Assembly (NCBI GenBank): GCA_033558025.1 | Contig: JAUCEF010000008.1 | Span: 806,001 to 870,000 of the forward strand | Source: Phytophthora sp. 'mugwort' | Taxonomy: Eukaryota; Oomycota; Peronosporomycetes; Peronosporales; Peronosporaceae | Direction: 5' to 3' | Length of the DNA: 64,000 bases | Shown here: piece after piece, positions 49,741 through 60,654 of the stretch | Position numbering within the stretch: position 1 is the stretch's first letter | How the letters are laid out: every line of letters starts with the position of its first letter | Made by a program: the position numbers and the translations under genes | Notes under the pieces: generated by a model | The model's input: only the letters and a program-made list of their open reading frames with translations | What the model was told of the DNA's origin: nothing | Database searches by the model: none

Positions 49741-50814
49741 CAGAGCTACTCTCTTGATTAGTCTTGTGCGGCTATTAGCTGAAAGTAGCCGCGGGCTGGC
49801 TTCGCGAACAATCCTGTAGATCCGAAGAAAGAAGCCTTGTCCATCCTAAGCTTCTTTGTGAAACAAATTGGTACGTGATGCCTGCATAGCTTAATAAACC
49901 TCCGATTTCGAAACGTCGAGGTGTCAGTCGGCGAGGCACGAATGCTGCGCTTGTCTATTGCAGCGATGGAGGCGCATGAACACACACTAGTGACTACAGC
50001 AATGATGGCTACTGTCTCGTGGTCCTTGTATGGAACAGGTATGCTGTGGCTGACACAGTTCGTTTTGGTGTTCTGAAACTGGTGTTCCGGAACGTAAACC
50101 AGCCCGAATTGGTACATTGTACCATTTTTATTGGCCAATCAAATCGCTAGTATTTAGAGCTCAAAACGTTTGCTGGCACTTAAACAAGGGCCTAACATCT
50201 CTATTTTCCATGTTTGGCATTCCAATAGTTGGTTAGCGTTTGCAAACAACCTTACATTGGGTTGGCCGACTGCTAAACCTGGTCCTGCAGATCCGCTTGC
50301 AGTTGTAAATTAATCGGCCAATTGCAGCCTTAATTACCCCGAATGACTTTTTATTTGCTAAGACTATTTTCGAATCAAGAATTAGTCCTGATCTTTGACT
50401 GGAAAATCGAACCATAAGCTTACACCCACCATGGATAAATCGGAGCACAAACGACTGAGCCAAATTCGGTTGGGTTTTGAAAGCCATAACATTAGATGCT
50501 TTTGCGTAGGCCTTGACTGGCGTATGATATACATAGGCATGTTTCCCCGTCCACAAACTCGCTTTCAAAGTGAGAATGGTGTTTCTTTATGATGTCTCGA
50601 AGATGCGGGTAAAGTTGAGTAACAGACCATGCCCCATAGAGCGACAAACCGCACCGTATCATCGCCTTATGAGGTAGGACATACTGATCTTCTCATTTTG
50701 AAAGTCGCCGGCTTTGACGGTATCAGCACACAACACCTTGCGCACAGGAAGTATGACTTCCGGAGAGTATACAAACTCTGAGCGAACGGCAGTTCACAAG
50801 TCCATGGTCTGAGG
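49741..50814. other. No gene recognised
   Basis: Only conflicting short frames, including 111 codons on the minus strand at 50568-50233 and 65 on the plus strand overlapping it. None has family character. Confidence 0.4.
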
Positions 50815-51079
50815 GGACTGTTACCAAATTTGGTAGATATATGACTGAATATATATATAAGTGATCTCCTTAATGCGTCTGCATACTAACTATAAGTCAC
50901 CTATAAAGTTTCCTAGATGTTATCCCATTGGGTGGGTCTGAGGATCTTGTACCATATGTGTGATACCCATCCGTGATGTCATTACAGTGACGTCATAGTG
51001 ACGTTGGCTACATCACTAGTGGTACTGGATAAACGATTCTGAAGAGTGATTTGGCACTCTTAATGTAACTTCGTTACAT
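50815..51079 (+). repeat. Putative Gypsy LTR
   Basis: The segment starts TGTTACCAAATTTGG and ends AACTTCGTTACA, the TG...CA form of an LTR, with a TATATATATAA box inside. It is followed within 200 nt by a gag-like frame. A second copy was not found, so the call rests on end form and position. Confidence 0.4.
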
Positions 51080-51263
51080 CCTCCCCCACTTAGGTTCGGT
51101 TTACCGACAATACAGGACGAGTGAAAGGAAGTCGCCGCCTTTCGCTCTCCAATTCGAAATACATCGACTTCTATGCGGGTTTTTTCGCAGCTGGCTCATT
51201 ACCGTTTGAGCCTCGAGGTTTTCACGTACTTTCTTCTTCTCGACTTCCACGTCAGCCGCAAGC

Positions 51264-52400
51264 ATGCCCAAGCCTCGGTCTGGCAGCGGCGCGGAAGCGC
51301 CTGCTAAGCCTGTTGCTTCCAAGCAGCAGGTTATGAACTCTAATCCGTCTTGCAAAGACTCTGCTTCTAACGGACCCACCAAGGTAGCATCCAAGGTGGC
51401 GTCCCAGGCCCCTAGACCGTCTGCGGAGGGCCATGATCTCCTCGTGAATTACGAAGAGGACTTGGTTGCATTCTCGATGTCTTGGGAAGGATGATTTTCT
51501 TCGGGGACAGCTCGTCAAGGTGACCCCAGTCAGCCCGAGTCGCGCAGGTGGCGCACACCGCTGTCATGCCATCTTGGCGACGATAGCGACGCGCCTAATA
51601 CGCCTGAACGTCAGGGGAGGCATGGAAGACCCAAGGCGGACGAAGAGAAACCTCGTTCTCCTGTCAAGAACTTTGCAGTCGCTGAGGCGTCTGCCCGCGT
51701 CGAGGCCTCGAAGGCAGCAACCGCCTCCGAAGTCAGTCACTAGAGACGAGCTGCATCCCGGTCTCCATCCGTGAAGAGGTGAAGGCCATCACATAGACTG
51801 ATAAGGGCCTCTTTAGCTCTTCTTCCGACGACGACGAAGAAGATCAAGTCGGCGGATAGAACTCTAATGATCTCGACGGGCAGCAGTCGGAATACCAGGC
51901 TGCTCGTCAAAGGGAGTGCGTGTCCTGGCGACCCAGTTGCCTACGAAGAAGTATTCTTTTCCTCACCGTGAAGGACCGCCTTACGCTCCCAAGTACTTTG
52001 CTCCTAAGGAGTCCCGACGGAGCTGATGCCTACATGGGTCAGCTCCAGCCGCCTCGGGTGCCCCTCCGCGGGCGCTATTCCAAGGACGCGTATGAACGCC
52101 ACCTGTTGGCCAAGCTACCCCTATCCAACAGAACTTGTGTGCTGCTAGATGCGTGTCTCGGGCACCGCACCATATTCCCCTTAAAGCGTTCGCAATTCGG
52201 CGAAAGAAATCAGAGCTCCGGTCGGAACTTCGACCTATGTGGGGCTACACATCCGTGATGCCCACACGCTGTGACTCTTTCCAGTAGGCTAAGTCCGTGT
52301 TCTGGGAGTAGGCAGCCACGCGCCGCTCACAAGGACAACTTGATGTCACCGACGGGATCTCACGTTGGAGGCCATTCTCGACCTCCCTGATCTCCGCATT
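51264..52400 (+). pseudogene. Gypsy gag-like remnant
   Basis: The frame starting at 51264 reads MPKPRSGSGAEAPAKPVASK and LLVNYEEDLVAFSMSWEG, a Ser/Lys/Pro-rich start followed by an acidic-aromatic motif that I associate with oomycete Gypsy gag proteins. After about 51494 the reading frame shifts repeatedly (RQGRHGRPKADEEKPRSPVK, VAEASARVEASKAATASE). No zinc knuckle is seen. It ends at or before the 52-bp palindrome at 52424. It probably belongs with the plus-strand protease-RT block at 55.0-57.7 kb. Confidence 0.45.
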
Positions 52401-52423
52401 GCGGTTCCCATGTGGTAGGCAAA

Positions 52424-52475
52424 CGCTAGAAGCTGACCTACAGCTCTCTCGAGAGCTGCAGGTCAGCTTCTAGCG
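52424..52475. repeat. Near-perfect 52-bp palindrome
   Basis: CGCTAGAAGCTGACCTACAG at 52424 is mirrored on the right by its reverse complement ending at 52475, with one mismatched pair in 26 and no spacer (centre CTCTC|GAGAG). It sits at the join between plus-strand gag-like sequence and the minus-strand Gypsy integrase block. Confidence 0.95.
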
Positions 52476-52549
52476 CTCATGATGAGCGTGGGTATGGGCT
52501 TGGTTCTACAACCACACCCCGTCCGAACAAGAAAGCCCGAAGTACTTAT

Positions 52550-53960
52550 GAAGCCGTCGCCGATTCTGTTACCAGATCGCCACTCCTTGGGCAATCAACC
52601 TGAAGCCGTTCAATTGACTCCCGGGTTCACTCCGCCTCCGAGTACCCCTTCAACTTCACGCGAGACTGGCGCTTCCCATGAACGCGCAGCTCCTGGAGCA
52701 CACGCTCCACATGGTAGTGGGGCTTCCCATTACGGCCGAAGAGATACGACGGAGCCCTTGTACGAGTACGAGAATGAGGCACCGCCACTGTGTTCCGGCT
52801 CAGGGCCTGGCGTGCCGCCTTTGGCTCCACCTCGAGCCGTTGAGGGCTCACTCTCCGTCGTCGAGTCCTTGCGCTGGAGCTTGCGCTTGGCATCGGTTGC
52901 AGCCTCCCAGGCCGGGGACGCTGGGATCCTTGGTCCGGTCCATAACGACTTCAGTCGTCTGACAGACGACTTGTGGGCCTTTGAATCAGACGGCTCACGT
53001 AGAACGTCGGGTAGGTCGTCATTGTGTTAGCCAGGTCGATCGTGTACGCCGCACCATGTCTTGCCAGGACAGCGAAGGGTCCAGTGAAGCGGCGCTTCAA
53101 CGTGTTGCTCTCAACGGCGAGTGGTATTTCCTAGTCTAGTAAGAGTAAGTCATCCACATTAAACACGTTTTAGTTTCCTGTTCCATTTTTGTCCGAGTAC
53201 TCGTTTTATTTGTCCTGTGCCTCTGCCATGGCATCACGGACACGGATGATTACGTTCAGCCTGGTGTCTATAAAAACACTCCACTTGTTTCCGCAAGGAA
53301 ACCGGTCTCACCTCCCAGACCCGGGAGGAAAGCGCTTTCCGAGCCTCTCCCCGCTTAGAATATAAGACGGGGTGCTGCCTCGTGAAGTGACGGCACCCGT
53401 GGATGGCGTAAGCAATTCAGGTAGAACAGGGTATACCCGGTCGATGCGTGAACCGCATTGTTGTATGCAAACTAACTACTGACAGGCGTTCTGACCAAGT
53501 GCGAGGGGACTCTACACAGATGCTGCGTAGAGTGGCCTCAAACACTCGGTTGACACGCCCCGTCTGCTCATCCGTTTGAGGATGATTGGCAGTGGACATG
53601 TGCAACCCCGTTCCAAGTAGTTGGAACAGCGTTCGCCAGAACGCAGCGGTAAACGGCGGTTCACGATCCGAGACAATTGTCTACGACAGACCATGATGAC
53701 AGAAAACGCCATCCAGGAACAGCTTCGCTGCCGATTCCCCGGTCACCGTCTTTTTTATCGGAGCAAGAAGCATTATCCTGCTCAGACGGCACACGAACAT
53801 CAAGACGACGGTGTTTCCGGGGCCGTCGGCTGGAAGACCAAAGATGAAGTCCAGACTAATCGACTTCCAGCCGTCGGCCGGAACGGGCAGGCTCTGCAAA
53901 GGAGGCGACGCGTGCCCCACGGGTTTCACCCGCAGACATTTTTCACATTTGTTCACGTAC
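52550..53960 (-). pseudogene. Ty3/Gypsy integrase and chromodomain remnant
   Basis: Read downward from 53956: [11 protein letters not shown] (second half of the HHCC zinc finger); [20 protein letters not shown] (first catalytic Asp) and [31 protein letters not shown] and [15 protein letters not shown] sequence (second Asp region, about 53690-53640); MSTANHPQTDEQTGRVNRV (catalytic Glu region, 53600-53545). About 53150-53000 continues with LARHGAAYTIDLANTMTTYP and TFYVSRL, the GPF/GPY-type linker. About 52760-52640 encodes NGKPHYHVERVLQELRVHGK, a chromodomain start. Frames shift several times. Its 5' part (RT) is missing on the high side, where a hAT copy begins at about 54010. Confidence 0.85.
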
Positions 53961-54009
53961 TGTTGCGACCCACTTGTACATGTGGCCCACCAAAAATACC
54001 GAGACTACG

Positions 54010-55012
54010 TGGCCGTTTATGTCGTGTCGTGACGAATGACGAGCTGCGTCTACAGCGGTTAGGGGTATCGCCGCTCGAGGAAGGCTCCCAAGACACGGAC
54101 GCGCACATCAAGCTCATCGACGGAGTGCTGGTCGTGTACGACAAGACGCTACACATGGCGGCGTTCGTCGTTGCCGACAACTGCAACACCAACCAAGCTA
54201 TAGCCATAAGACTTGGCGTACCGCTTGTTGGATGTGCCAACCACCGGTTTAACCTAGCGGTTAACAGGTATCTAACTGATTCCAAGCCGTTATTAACCCA
54301 GGTTCACACGCTGATGTCAAAGTTAATAACTTCGCCGAGCTCTCCAAGTCGACCGACCCGCACCCCATCAAACGGAATATTATGCGCGGGAGTTCCAACT
54401 TTGAAAGGCTACAACGATACATGCGGATGCGCCCCCAAATCAAGATCGTGGACGCCGTGGAGGAGCTCATACCGACCGGCGCCACTCCTCGCAAACTCCT
54501 CGCGCTCCTCGAGCACATGAAGAAGTTCCAGAGAGTCATCACGAAGCTCCAGTGCGACGGCATCGACTTGGCAGACGTCCGGCTCCTATTCGACTCGGTG
54601 ATTGCCGAGTATCCCTGCATGCAGGACCAGCTCATGGTGACGGCCAAAATTGTGCATTCGCCCGTCTTCGAGTCCGCGGCAATCAAAGCAAAAAGAACGG
54701 AGGGGTCCTGTCAAACGCTGAGGCCGATGCCGTGAAGCGCTTCGAGGAGCCGAGGTGAGGTAGCAGTGGAAGGCACCCGAGGAGGACTACGCGACCGAGT
54801 TACCTCGTGGAGGGACCGCCAAAGCAGCTCGGCAGGACCAGATGCTCTACAGCGCGCTGTTGAAGCAGCTCCCCACGACGTCGAACGCATGTGAAAGGCT
54901 TTTTTGCAATGCAAACTTGTGCTTACACCACAACGTACCTGCATACTGCCAGCGAGTTCTGAGCCGATTATGTTTCTACGTGCAAACAGGTAACTGGCCG
55001 ATGGAACGGTGG
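54010..55012 (+). pseudogene. hAT transposase remnant inserted between Gypsy blocks
   Basis: Plus-strand pieces are: [20 protein letters not shown] then [20 protein letters not shown] and [18 protein letters not shown] (about 54098-54270), matching the G-D-N-C-x-T-N ... G-C-x-x-H-x-L/F-N-L core with the second catalytic Asp; a new frame [20 protein letters not shown] (about 54385-54445); [20 protein letters not shown]; and ADVRLLFDSVIAEYPCMQDQ (to about 54630). In another frame a C-terminal dimerisation block LLKQLPTTSNACERLFCNAN (54842-54915) ends at about 55010. Frameshifts at about 54310-54380 and 54710-54840. Similarity to Gypsy resumes directly afterwards, so this is probably an insertion or recombination joint. 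Confidence 0.75.
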
Positions 55013-55014
55013 TT

Positions 55015-57740
55015 ACCGTTTCCAAGCTCCATGTGGATCTAGCTATGAAGTTCGAGGACTTGGACAGCATGGAACAGTTTACTGTCCTAGCGAATGACAA
55101 GTATGACTTGATCCTGGGCAGGCTCTGGCTCGAGAAACATAAGCCATGTATCGATCAGCGGAACAAAGCCATCGCGGCTAGCCGGCCCGCAGTTACTGGC
55201 AGAGCATTGGTGAGACATGTTCCCACCTCTGCCAGGAACCGGGTCGTCCGAAAGGGGCGCCGGGATGCAGGGGGTTCCAATTCATTTTTGGGAGCCGCCG
55301 ACGTATTGAGCGCTCCCCAGAAGTGGTGGCAGCAGAAGCTGCACCTAGTCAAGTGCGGCAGTCCTTACAGGATAGCCCTCAACCCCGCCGGAATCTAGAC
55401 CGGCGAGCAAGGCTTCAAGAGCAGCAGCGGTGATAGGTGGGTAACCGAGGTCCACACCAAGTCATCCAGTCCGAAACTAGCGAGGAAGACGCACGCGGCG
55501 CTTCCTGTGTGGGTAACCCTGTTCCACACCAGGTCACGTAGCCCGAAACGGGTGGAGAAGGCGCGAAATGCGTTTCCTGTGTGGGTATCCTTGTTCCATA
55601 CCAATTCACCCAGACCTTAACTGAAGAAGAAGCGGCGAGGCGCGCTTCTTGTGTGGGTAACCATATTTTACACGAAGCCCCAGAGACATTGGACGTCGTC
55701 AATGAGACGTCCACCGTGGGTAACGAAGTACCACGACGTGTCGCCGACGACGACATAGTCGACACCGCAAGTCGGGTCTGAAGTCACTTCAGACTGGAGT
55801 CGCTTCAAGAGACTTGGAACCCAGAGTCCGGGATCTTCCGACGCGGACAGTCGAAGGGTGGTATCACATTCCTCGACGACGAGACCGGGCCAAGGCAGGC
55901 GGCATCCAGCTAGAGCCGCAGCCCGAGGTGTCAGAGGTACTGAACCTCGAAGAGTTGACACCGACAGATTTCCTGGTCAATCTGAAGGCTGGGGAGATCA
56001 CGGAGGTGGTACGCCTGAAGCAAGAGTCCACTCCTGAGGAGTTGAATTCCTCCTCGGTTATAGACGAAGGCGTCATGGAGGCATCCCCCTCCCAGCGTGC
56101 CTTGCGCTTGAGTTCTGAGATTGCCCGAAGGATTCCGTGTATCCTTTTTTATGAAGGAGTTTGAAGACGTTTTGTCCAAGGATCTAGCGTCTCAACTCCC
56201 ACCGCATCGAGGGATCAGGCTCGAGATCGATCTCGTACTGGGCACAAAGTAATGTGTCAACATTACCAGACAATGGTCACTGCTTCGCGAGTAGTGCGAG
56301 GTCATTGATGACTTCTTCGCCACTAAGGCCAAGGTAGACATGGTGTGGGAATCGAGATCCACACACTCGACGCCAACCTTCTGCGTTCGGAAGTCGAACA
56401 GGAAGTGGCGTCTGTATCATGCTTTCAATAAGCTGAACAGCGCGACGGTGCCGGCGCAGACACCCATCTCACGGAAGGATGATTTGTTGAACAACATGGC
56501 CAAGTGCGAGGTGTACAGCGCCCTGGATCTGGTAGACGAATACTACCAGATCCTGATGCGCGAGAGCGACATCCCGCTCACCACAATGGGCACTCCGAGC
56601 GGTATGCTCTTGGAGTGGTTTGTGGTGCCATAGGGCCTATCCAGCACCCCGGCGACGTTCATTCGTCTGATCACGCAGTTGTTTAGACCGCTGCGTGCGT
56701 ACGCACAGTCATACTTCGACGACATCTTCGTCCCAAGCCGTGCCGAGAGAGGCAAGGCGGCTATGGAGGTGCATCTGGCACACCTCCGTCGAGTATTAGA
56801 GGTCATGAGAGCGAATATTCTCTATGCCAACACCGACAAGTGCGTCTTCGCAGCGCAAGAGATTAACTTTTCGGTTACTTCGTCAGCAACGTCGGCATTC
56901 AAGCCGACCCGGCATAGGTCAAGCCATTTCGTCTTGGTCAACGCCTAGGCCCCAGAAGGACATGAGGAAGTGGCTGGGCTCGGCCAACTACCTCCACAAT
57001 TACAGTGAAAGGTACACGGGTCTGGCTAGACCCTTGTCGGTTCTTCGGAAGAAGGATACCGACTGGCACTGCGGGATTGAGCACCAGGAAGCCTTTGCCA
57101 ATGATAAGGCAAGCCTTCAGAAGGCGCCTGCCCTGGCACTGCCGAACGAGACGAGGCCGTTCAGCGTCGTCTGCGATGCATCCGATTATGCAATCGGATG
57201 TGCATTGCTGCAGAACGTACTGCAGGACATGAACGAATAATTTCGTTTCAGTCCATGAAAACTACCCCGCTCACGATAAGGGGCTGCTTGCCATGAATTA
57301 CGCCCTTGTCACGTTCCTGGTGCACCTCCTGGGCTCCCAGCCCTTTTTGATCTACACGGACTACGAATCCTTGCGGACGGCGACGAACCCGCCCCAATTT
57401 GTCCCAAAGGATGGCAAGGTGGCTGTCGCTTTCGTGGAGCACAACTTCCGTGTCGAGTACAAGCCTGGCAAGATAAACGTGCTTGCAGATGTGTTGCCAC
57501 GCAGGTTGGACTATGAGCTGGCGCAGATCGGTCGTGCCATGGCCGATCTATACGATCAGATACGCCTGGCATATCGGAGCGACGAAGCCTCGTCACCTCT
57601 GGTACGGTTTGTGGCCGCTGGCAAGGAAGCCAAGGCCGAGTTGCTCACGCCACGTCAGGCACCCCGGCTCCATCGATATGAGTGGCACGATGGCCTGCTC
57701 TATGGGGCTCTACCGATTAGAGCCCCATGAACCCCACGGG
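55015..57740 (+). pseudogene. Ty3/Gypsy protease-RT-RNase H remnant (plus strand)
   Basis: Blocks in order are: FTVLANDKYDLILGRLWLEK (55079-55140), the end of the aspartic protease region; a minisatellite-bearing linker (55435-55740); and KEFEDVLSKDLASQLPPHRG-like sequence (about 56155-56210). The RT follows with PTFCVRKSNRKWRLYHAFNK (about 56370-56430), AKCEVYSALDLVDEYYQILM with the first catalytic Asp (about 56500-56560), and YAQSYFDDIFVPSRAERGKA (about 56698-56755), where FDD replaces YxDD as in many Gypsy elements. RNase H reads MRKWLGSANYLHNYSERYTG and FSVVCDASDYAIGCALLQ (about 56960-57215), then LGSQPFLIYTDYESLRTATN and EYKPGKINVLADVLPRR (to about 57510). Frameshifts and stops occur throughout. 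Integrase is missing: similarity stops near 57740. Confidence 0.88.
55435..55740. repeat. Coding minisatellite of about 72 bp in the Gypsy linker
   Basis: A unit containing TTCCTGTGTGGGTAACC-like sequence followed by TTCCACACCA recurs four to five times (starts near 55437, 55507, 55581, 55653 and 55716), with divergence rising to the right. In one frame it encodes a C-V-G-N-x-x-x-x-Q/E repeat peptide. The copies are near but not exactly in frame with each other. Confidence 0.75.
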
Positions 57741-58640
57741 TAGTCGTCCCAAACGACGAGGATCTCAAGTTTGGCATCCTTCAGGAGGTGCATTCTGCGA
57801 GAAGACCTTCCAATCGGTCATTGCGTAGTTGTGGGCAAAGCGCTGAACTTTTAAAGCTCCGGAAGGGAGTCCTCGTTGAGGTTAAAGCGCCTCAAGGAGC
57901 CTGTGCGGATACGCGAAGGCATCAGGCCTTGTGCTACCCACTCATAAGACACCTCTTTCATAGCAGCGGTGAGGCGCGGCTTCACGATAGGGCGCACTGG
58001 TGAGATATGCGTGCCAGCTACTCCGCCCTCATGATGTTAAGGTGCTGGCACGCGAGTCTTGCCGTGCCACCAGCGGCGCGATGGCGGCTCCACGGCAGCG
58101 CATGCCGAGCAGCTGCAAGCCAGCAACCGAACTCTCATTGCGTGGGGTACTGCGTAGCTGCACAATCCACAGGAGACAAGGTGGTCTTCGTCACCTTGAA
58201 GGCCTTCATCGATTCCAGATGCATCTCTCGTTGCTGGTGAGCATGCTGGGCGTGATGGCGGTCCAGAGGATTCGGGCGGGCATGGTGGTAAGGTGAGGGG
58301 CGGGAAGTGCTGGGCTTCTGGCTGGGCGTCAAATGATCGAATGGCTCTCAGCAAAATGGCTCTCAGTGCTGGCTTAACGAAGTACATGCCTTTGATAATA
58401 GCTAATTGGTTAAAATGATGATGCATGCACTCTTTTCATTGGGTACTTACAGGAGCGAGTAAGGACACAGCTTTTGAGTGGCCGCCATTTGCGGTAGTGT
58501 GGTTTTATTCGCTTTGTGAGTGGCCCCATCAGGCTTTGAGTGTTGACTTGAGTGCTGTAAGTACTGTCGGGATATTTATGTTATCTTTCAGGTATAAATA
58601 GGACGTCGTCGTCAAACAAATCCGAGGTTCGAAGGACGTG
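57741..58640. other. Junction between Gypsy and Copia remnants
   Basis: Short traces of Gypsy continue to about 57790 (VVVPNDEDLKFGILQEVHSA). Beyond that no recognisable protein is found until the Copia block. 58430-58560 is A+T-rich and non-coding. Confidence 0.4.
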
Positions 58641-59748
58641 GTCAAGAAAAGAAAGTCTGGCGGTAAAACAAACGTTGTACGGCCTGAAACAGGCCGACCA
58701 CGAATGGAGTCGCGACATCGACCAGTTCCTGAAATCGTACGAACTCAACGCGACACGAACTGGCGAATGTCTATGGCTGACTTTTCCACGTTTGTCTTTA
58801 CGTTGACGACATCTTTGTAGCCCATCAGGATGAAGCCGAGGCTCTGCGACTGATGATCGCATTGAGAGTGAGATACAAGGTAAAGTGTCTATGTGAGCCC
58901 GCTAGCTTCCTAGGTATGCGCGTCCGTCGGGACGACCACGAGATTCGACTTTCCAAGCGCGACTAAATCGAAGAGACCCTGCACCGGTTCGCATGGATGC
59001 CGCCAAGCCGACGTTCACTCCTATGGAGGCCAAGACGCGGCTGAACTCGATTAAGAGAAACCCGACAAGGTTGAGCGACATCAACAACCTACCGCTAAGC
59101 GGTGGGTAGCCTACTTTACCACGCGCGATGTCTCGCGACAAGAAATAGTATTCGAGGTCGATGAACCGGCCCGACACTGCGCAGCGCAGCACCGCGAAGC
59201 CTGGGACGCAACCAAGGACCTCGAGTTGGTGATGGGGCCAACCGGCGACGACTTCCGCGTCGCGAACGACGCCGTCTGTGTTACGGCAACGACAAGCAAG
59301 ATCGCAAATCGGTGTCGAGCTTCGTCGTATTTCTGTTCGGTTGTCCCGTCCACAGAGGCTCGACCAAGCAGTCGGTGATCCTTTTGTCGGGCACCGCTGC
59401 TGAGGCCAAAGCCCTCAAGGATGGAATGCATCGATCCGCTCGTCGTAGACGAAATCCTCGCCGACGCCCGACCCAAGTTGACTTTGTTTGTGTAAAATCA
59501 ATCGACGGTCCACCGCATCAAGCGTGGGGGCACATCAGCGCTCAGAAACGATCGACATTAGGTCACTCGCCCTGAAGAACGCGGCGGAACAAGCGGATGA
59601 CACCCGAGCACGTGCCCACAAGCGAGAACCCAGCTGATATCCTGACCAAGGCACTTGGGCGACACGAACTCCTCCACGAACGCGGCCTGTGTGGCCTAGA
59701 AAGCTTAAATCCGGCTGACGATCCGGGATCTGCCGTTCGAGGGGGAGG
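58640..59748 (+). pseudogene. Ty1/Copia RT-RNase H remnant (plus strand)
   Basis: Blocks in order are: LAVKQTLYGLKQADHEWSRD (58650 on), the LYGLKQA-x-R/H-x-W motif; YVDDIFVAHQDEAEALRLMI (about 58808-58865), with the YVDD catalytic aspartates; CEPASFLGMRVRRDDHEIRL (about 58893-58953); SSFVVFLFGCPVHRGSTKQS and LLSGTAAEAKALKDGM (59312-59430), the RNase H region; and TPEHVPTSENPADILTKALG (59600 on), the end of pol. Frame changes and stops lie between blocks. The 5' half (gag, integrase, early RT) is absent. The gene ends at a purine-rich GAGGGGGAGG polypurine tract (59739-59748) directly before an LTR start. Confidence 0.88.
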
Positions 59749-59930
59749 TGTTGGCTTATCTGCCCAGCCGTGGTCAAATCGGCAGCTCCCCGCAGAGGGA
59801 TCAGCATTGCTGACAGCAGGGGTCAACGTTTGCGCCAGGAAGATGCGCGTTCCTGGTAGAGTTGTCAACGTGTAGGGGTCTAAACCTCGGAAACTTTGCC
59901 AACCTGAACTCAAAGTCGGGGTTTGCTAAA
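59749..59930 (+). repeat. Start of a Copia 3' LTR with polypurine tract
   Basis: TGTTGGCTTATCTGCC follows the polypurine tract immediately, the expected left edge of a 3' LTR beginning TGTTGG. Its right edge is uncertain, because hAT-related sequence starts near 59990 and no 5' LTR copy is present for comparison. Confidence 0.6.
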
Positions 59931-59989
59931 CGTTTCTAAACTCCCGCAGCTTTCGCGACTAAGTTTCTTATACATTATACAAATTTCAA

Positions 59990-60590
59990 GTGAATGGATC
60001 TTTCAAAGCTGTTGGTCGTGCAAGAAGTGCCCACCTCGCCCAGTTGACAATGGACGAGCTCCGGTCGGCGGGAAAAATGAGTCACTTGAATAACGTTGAA
60101 AAGCAACATGTCATCGAGGACCGTATTTCCGCGGCTGTGAATATCGGAAGAACGGATACCAAATCAGCAGGCAGCTTCTTCAACAACTCCGCCTGATGAC
60201 GATTTCATGACGACCTATTTGTTCGGAAAGAAGCACCGCAAATTTACGACAACGTCAGTCACCGATAAGTGCCGTGCAGAGGTGAAGAAATATCTAGTCG
60301 AGACTGATGCTGAAGCAAGCGATGAGGAGGATGCAATCAGGAATCCGTTCGACTGGTGGCGAGGCAACCAGCACAAATATCGATACCTCAGTCGGCTGCC
60401 TCGAAAGTCGCTAGGAACTGTAGCCACGAGCGTCGCACCAGAGAGAGCCTTTTCAACCAGTGAAAAGATTGTCACGATGAAGCGATGCTCGTTAACCCCA
60501 GAACTGGTGCGAGATTTGGTATTCATCACAGATAATTTACGTCGCATGAAACAACAGCAGACATCCGATCGGACGCGACAACAAAAGTGA
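59990..60590 (+). pseudogene. hAT transposase C-terminal remnant
   Basis: Two plus ORFs. The first (59990-60196) is helical with no signature. The second (60207-60590) reads NPFDWWRGNQHKYRYLSRLP then KSLGTVATSVAPERAFSTSE and RCSLTPELVRDLVFITDNL. This is the hAT dimerisation domain (P-x-x-W-W ... S-x-x-x-E/P-R-x-F-S ... R-x-x-L). The rest of the transposase is missing to the left, where a Copia LTR starts. The dimerisation block itself is uninterrupted. It is a different hAT lineage from the 23.4-24.6 kb copy. Confidence 0.8.
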
Positions 60591-60654
60591 GGTGCATCTG
60601 CTCAAGAATGGCGCTGAATAATATCACAGCTGGTGACACCAAAACGACAGCGCT

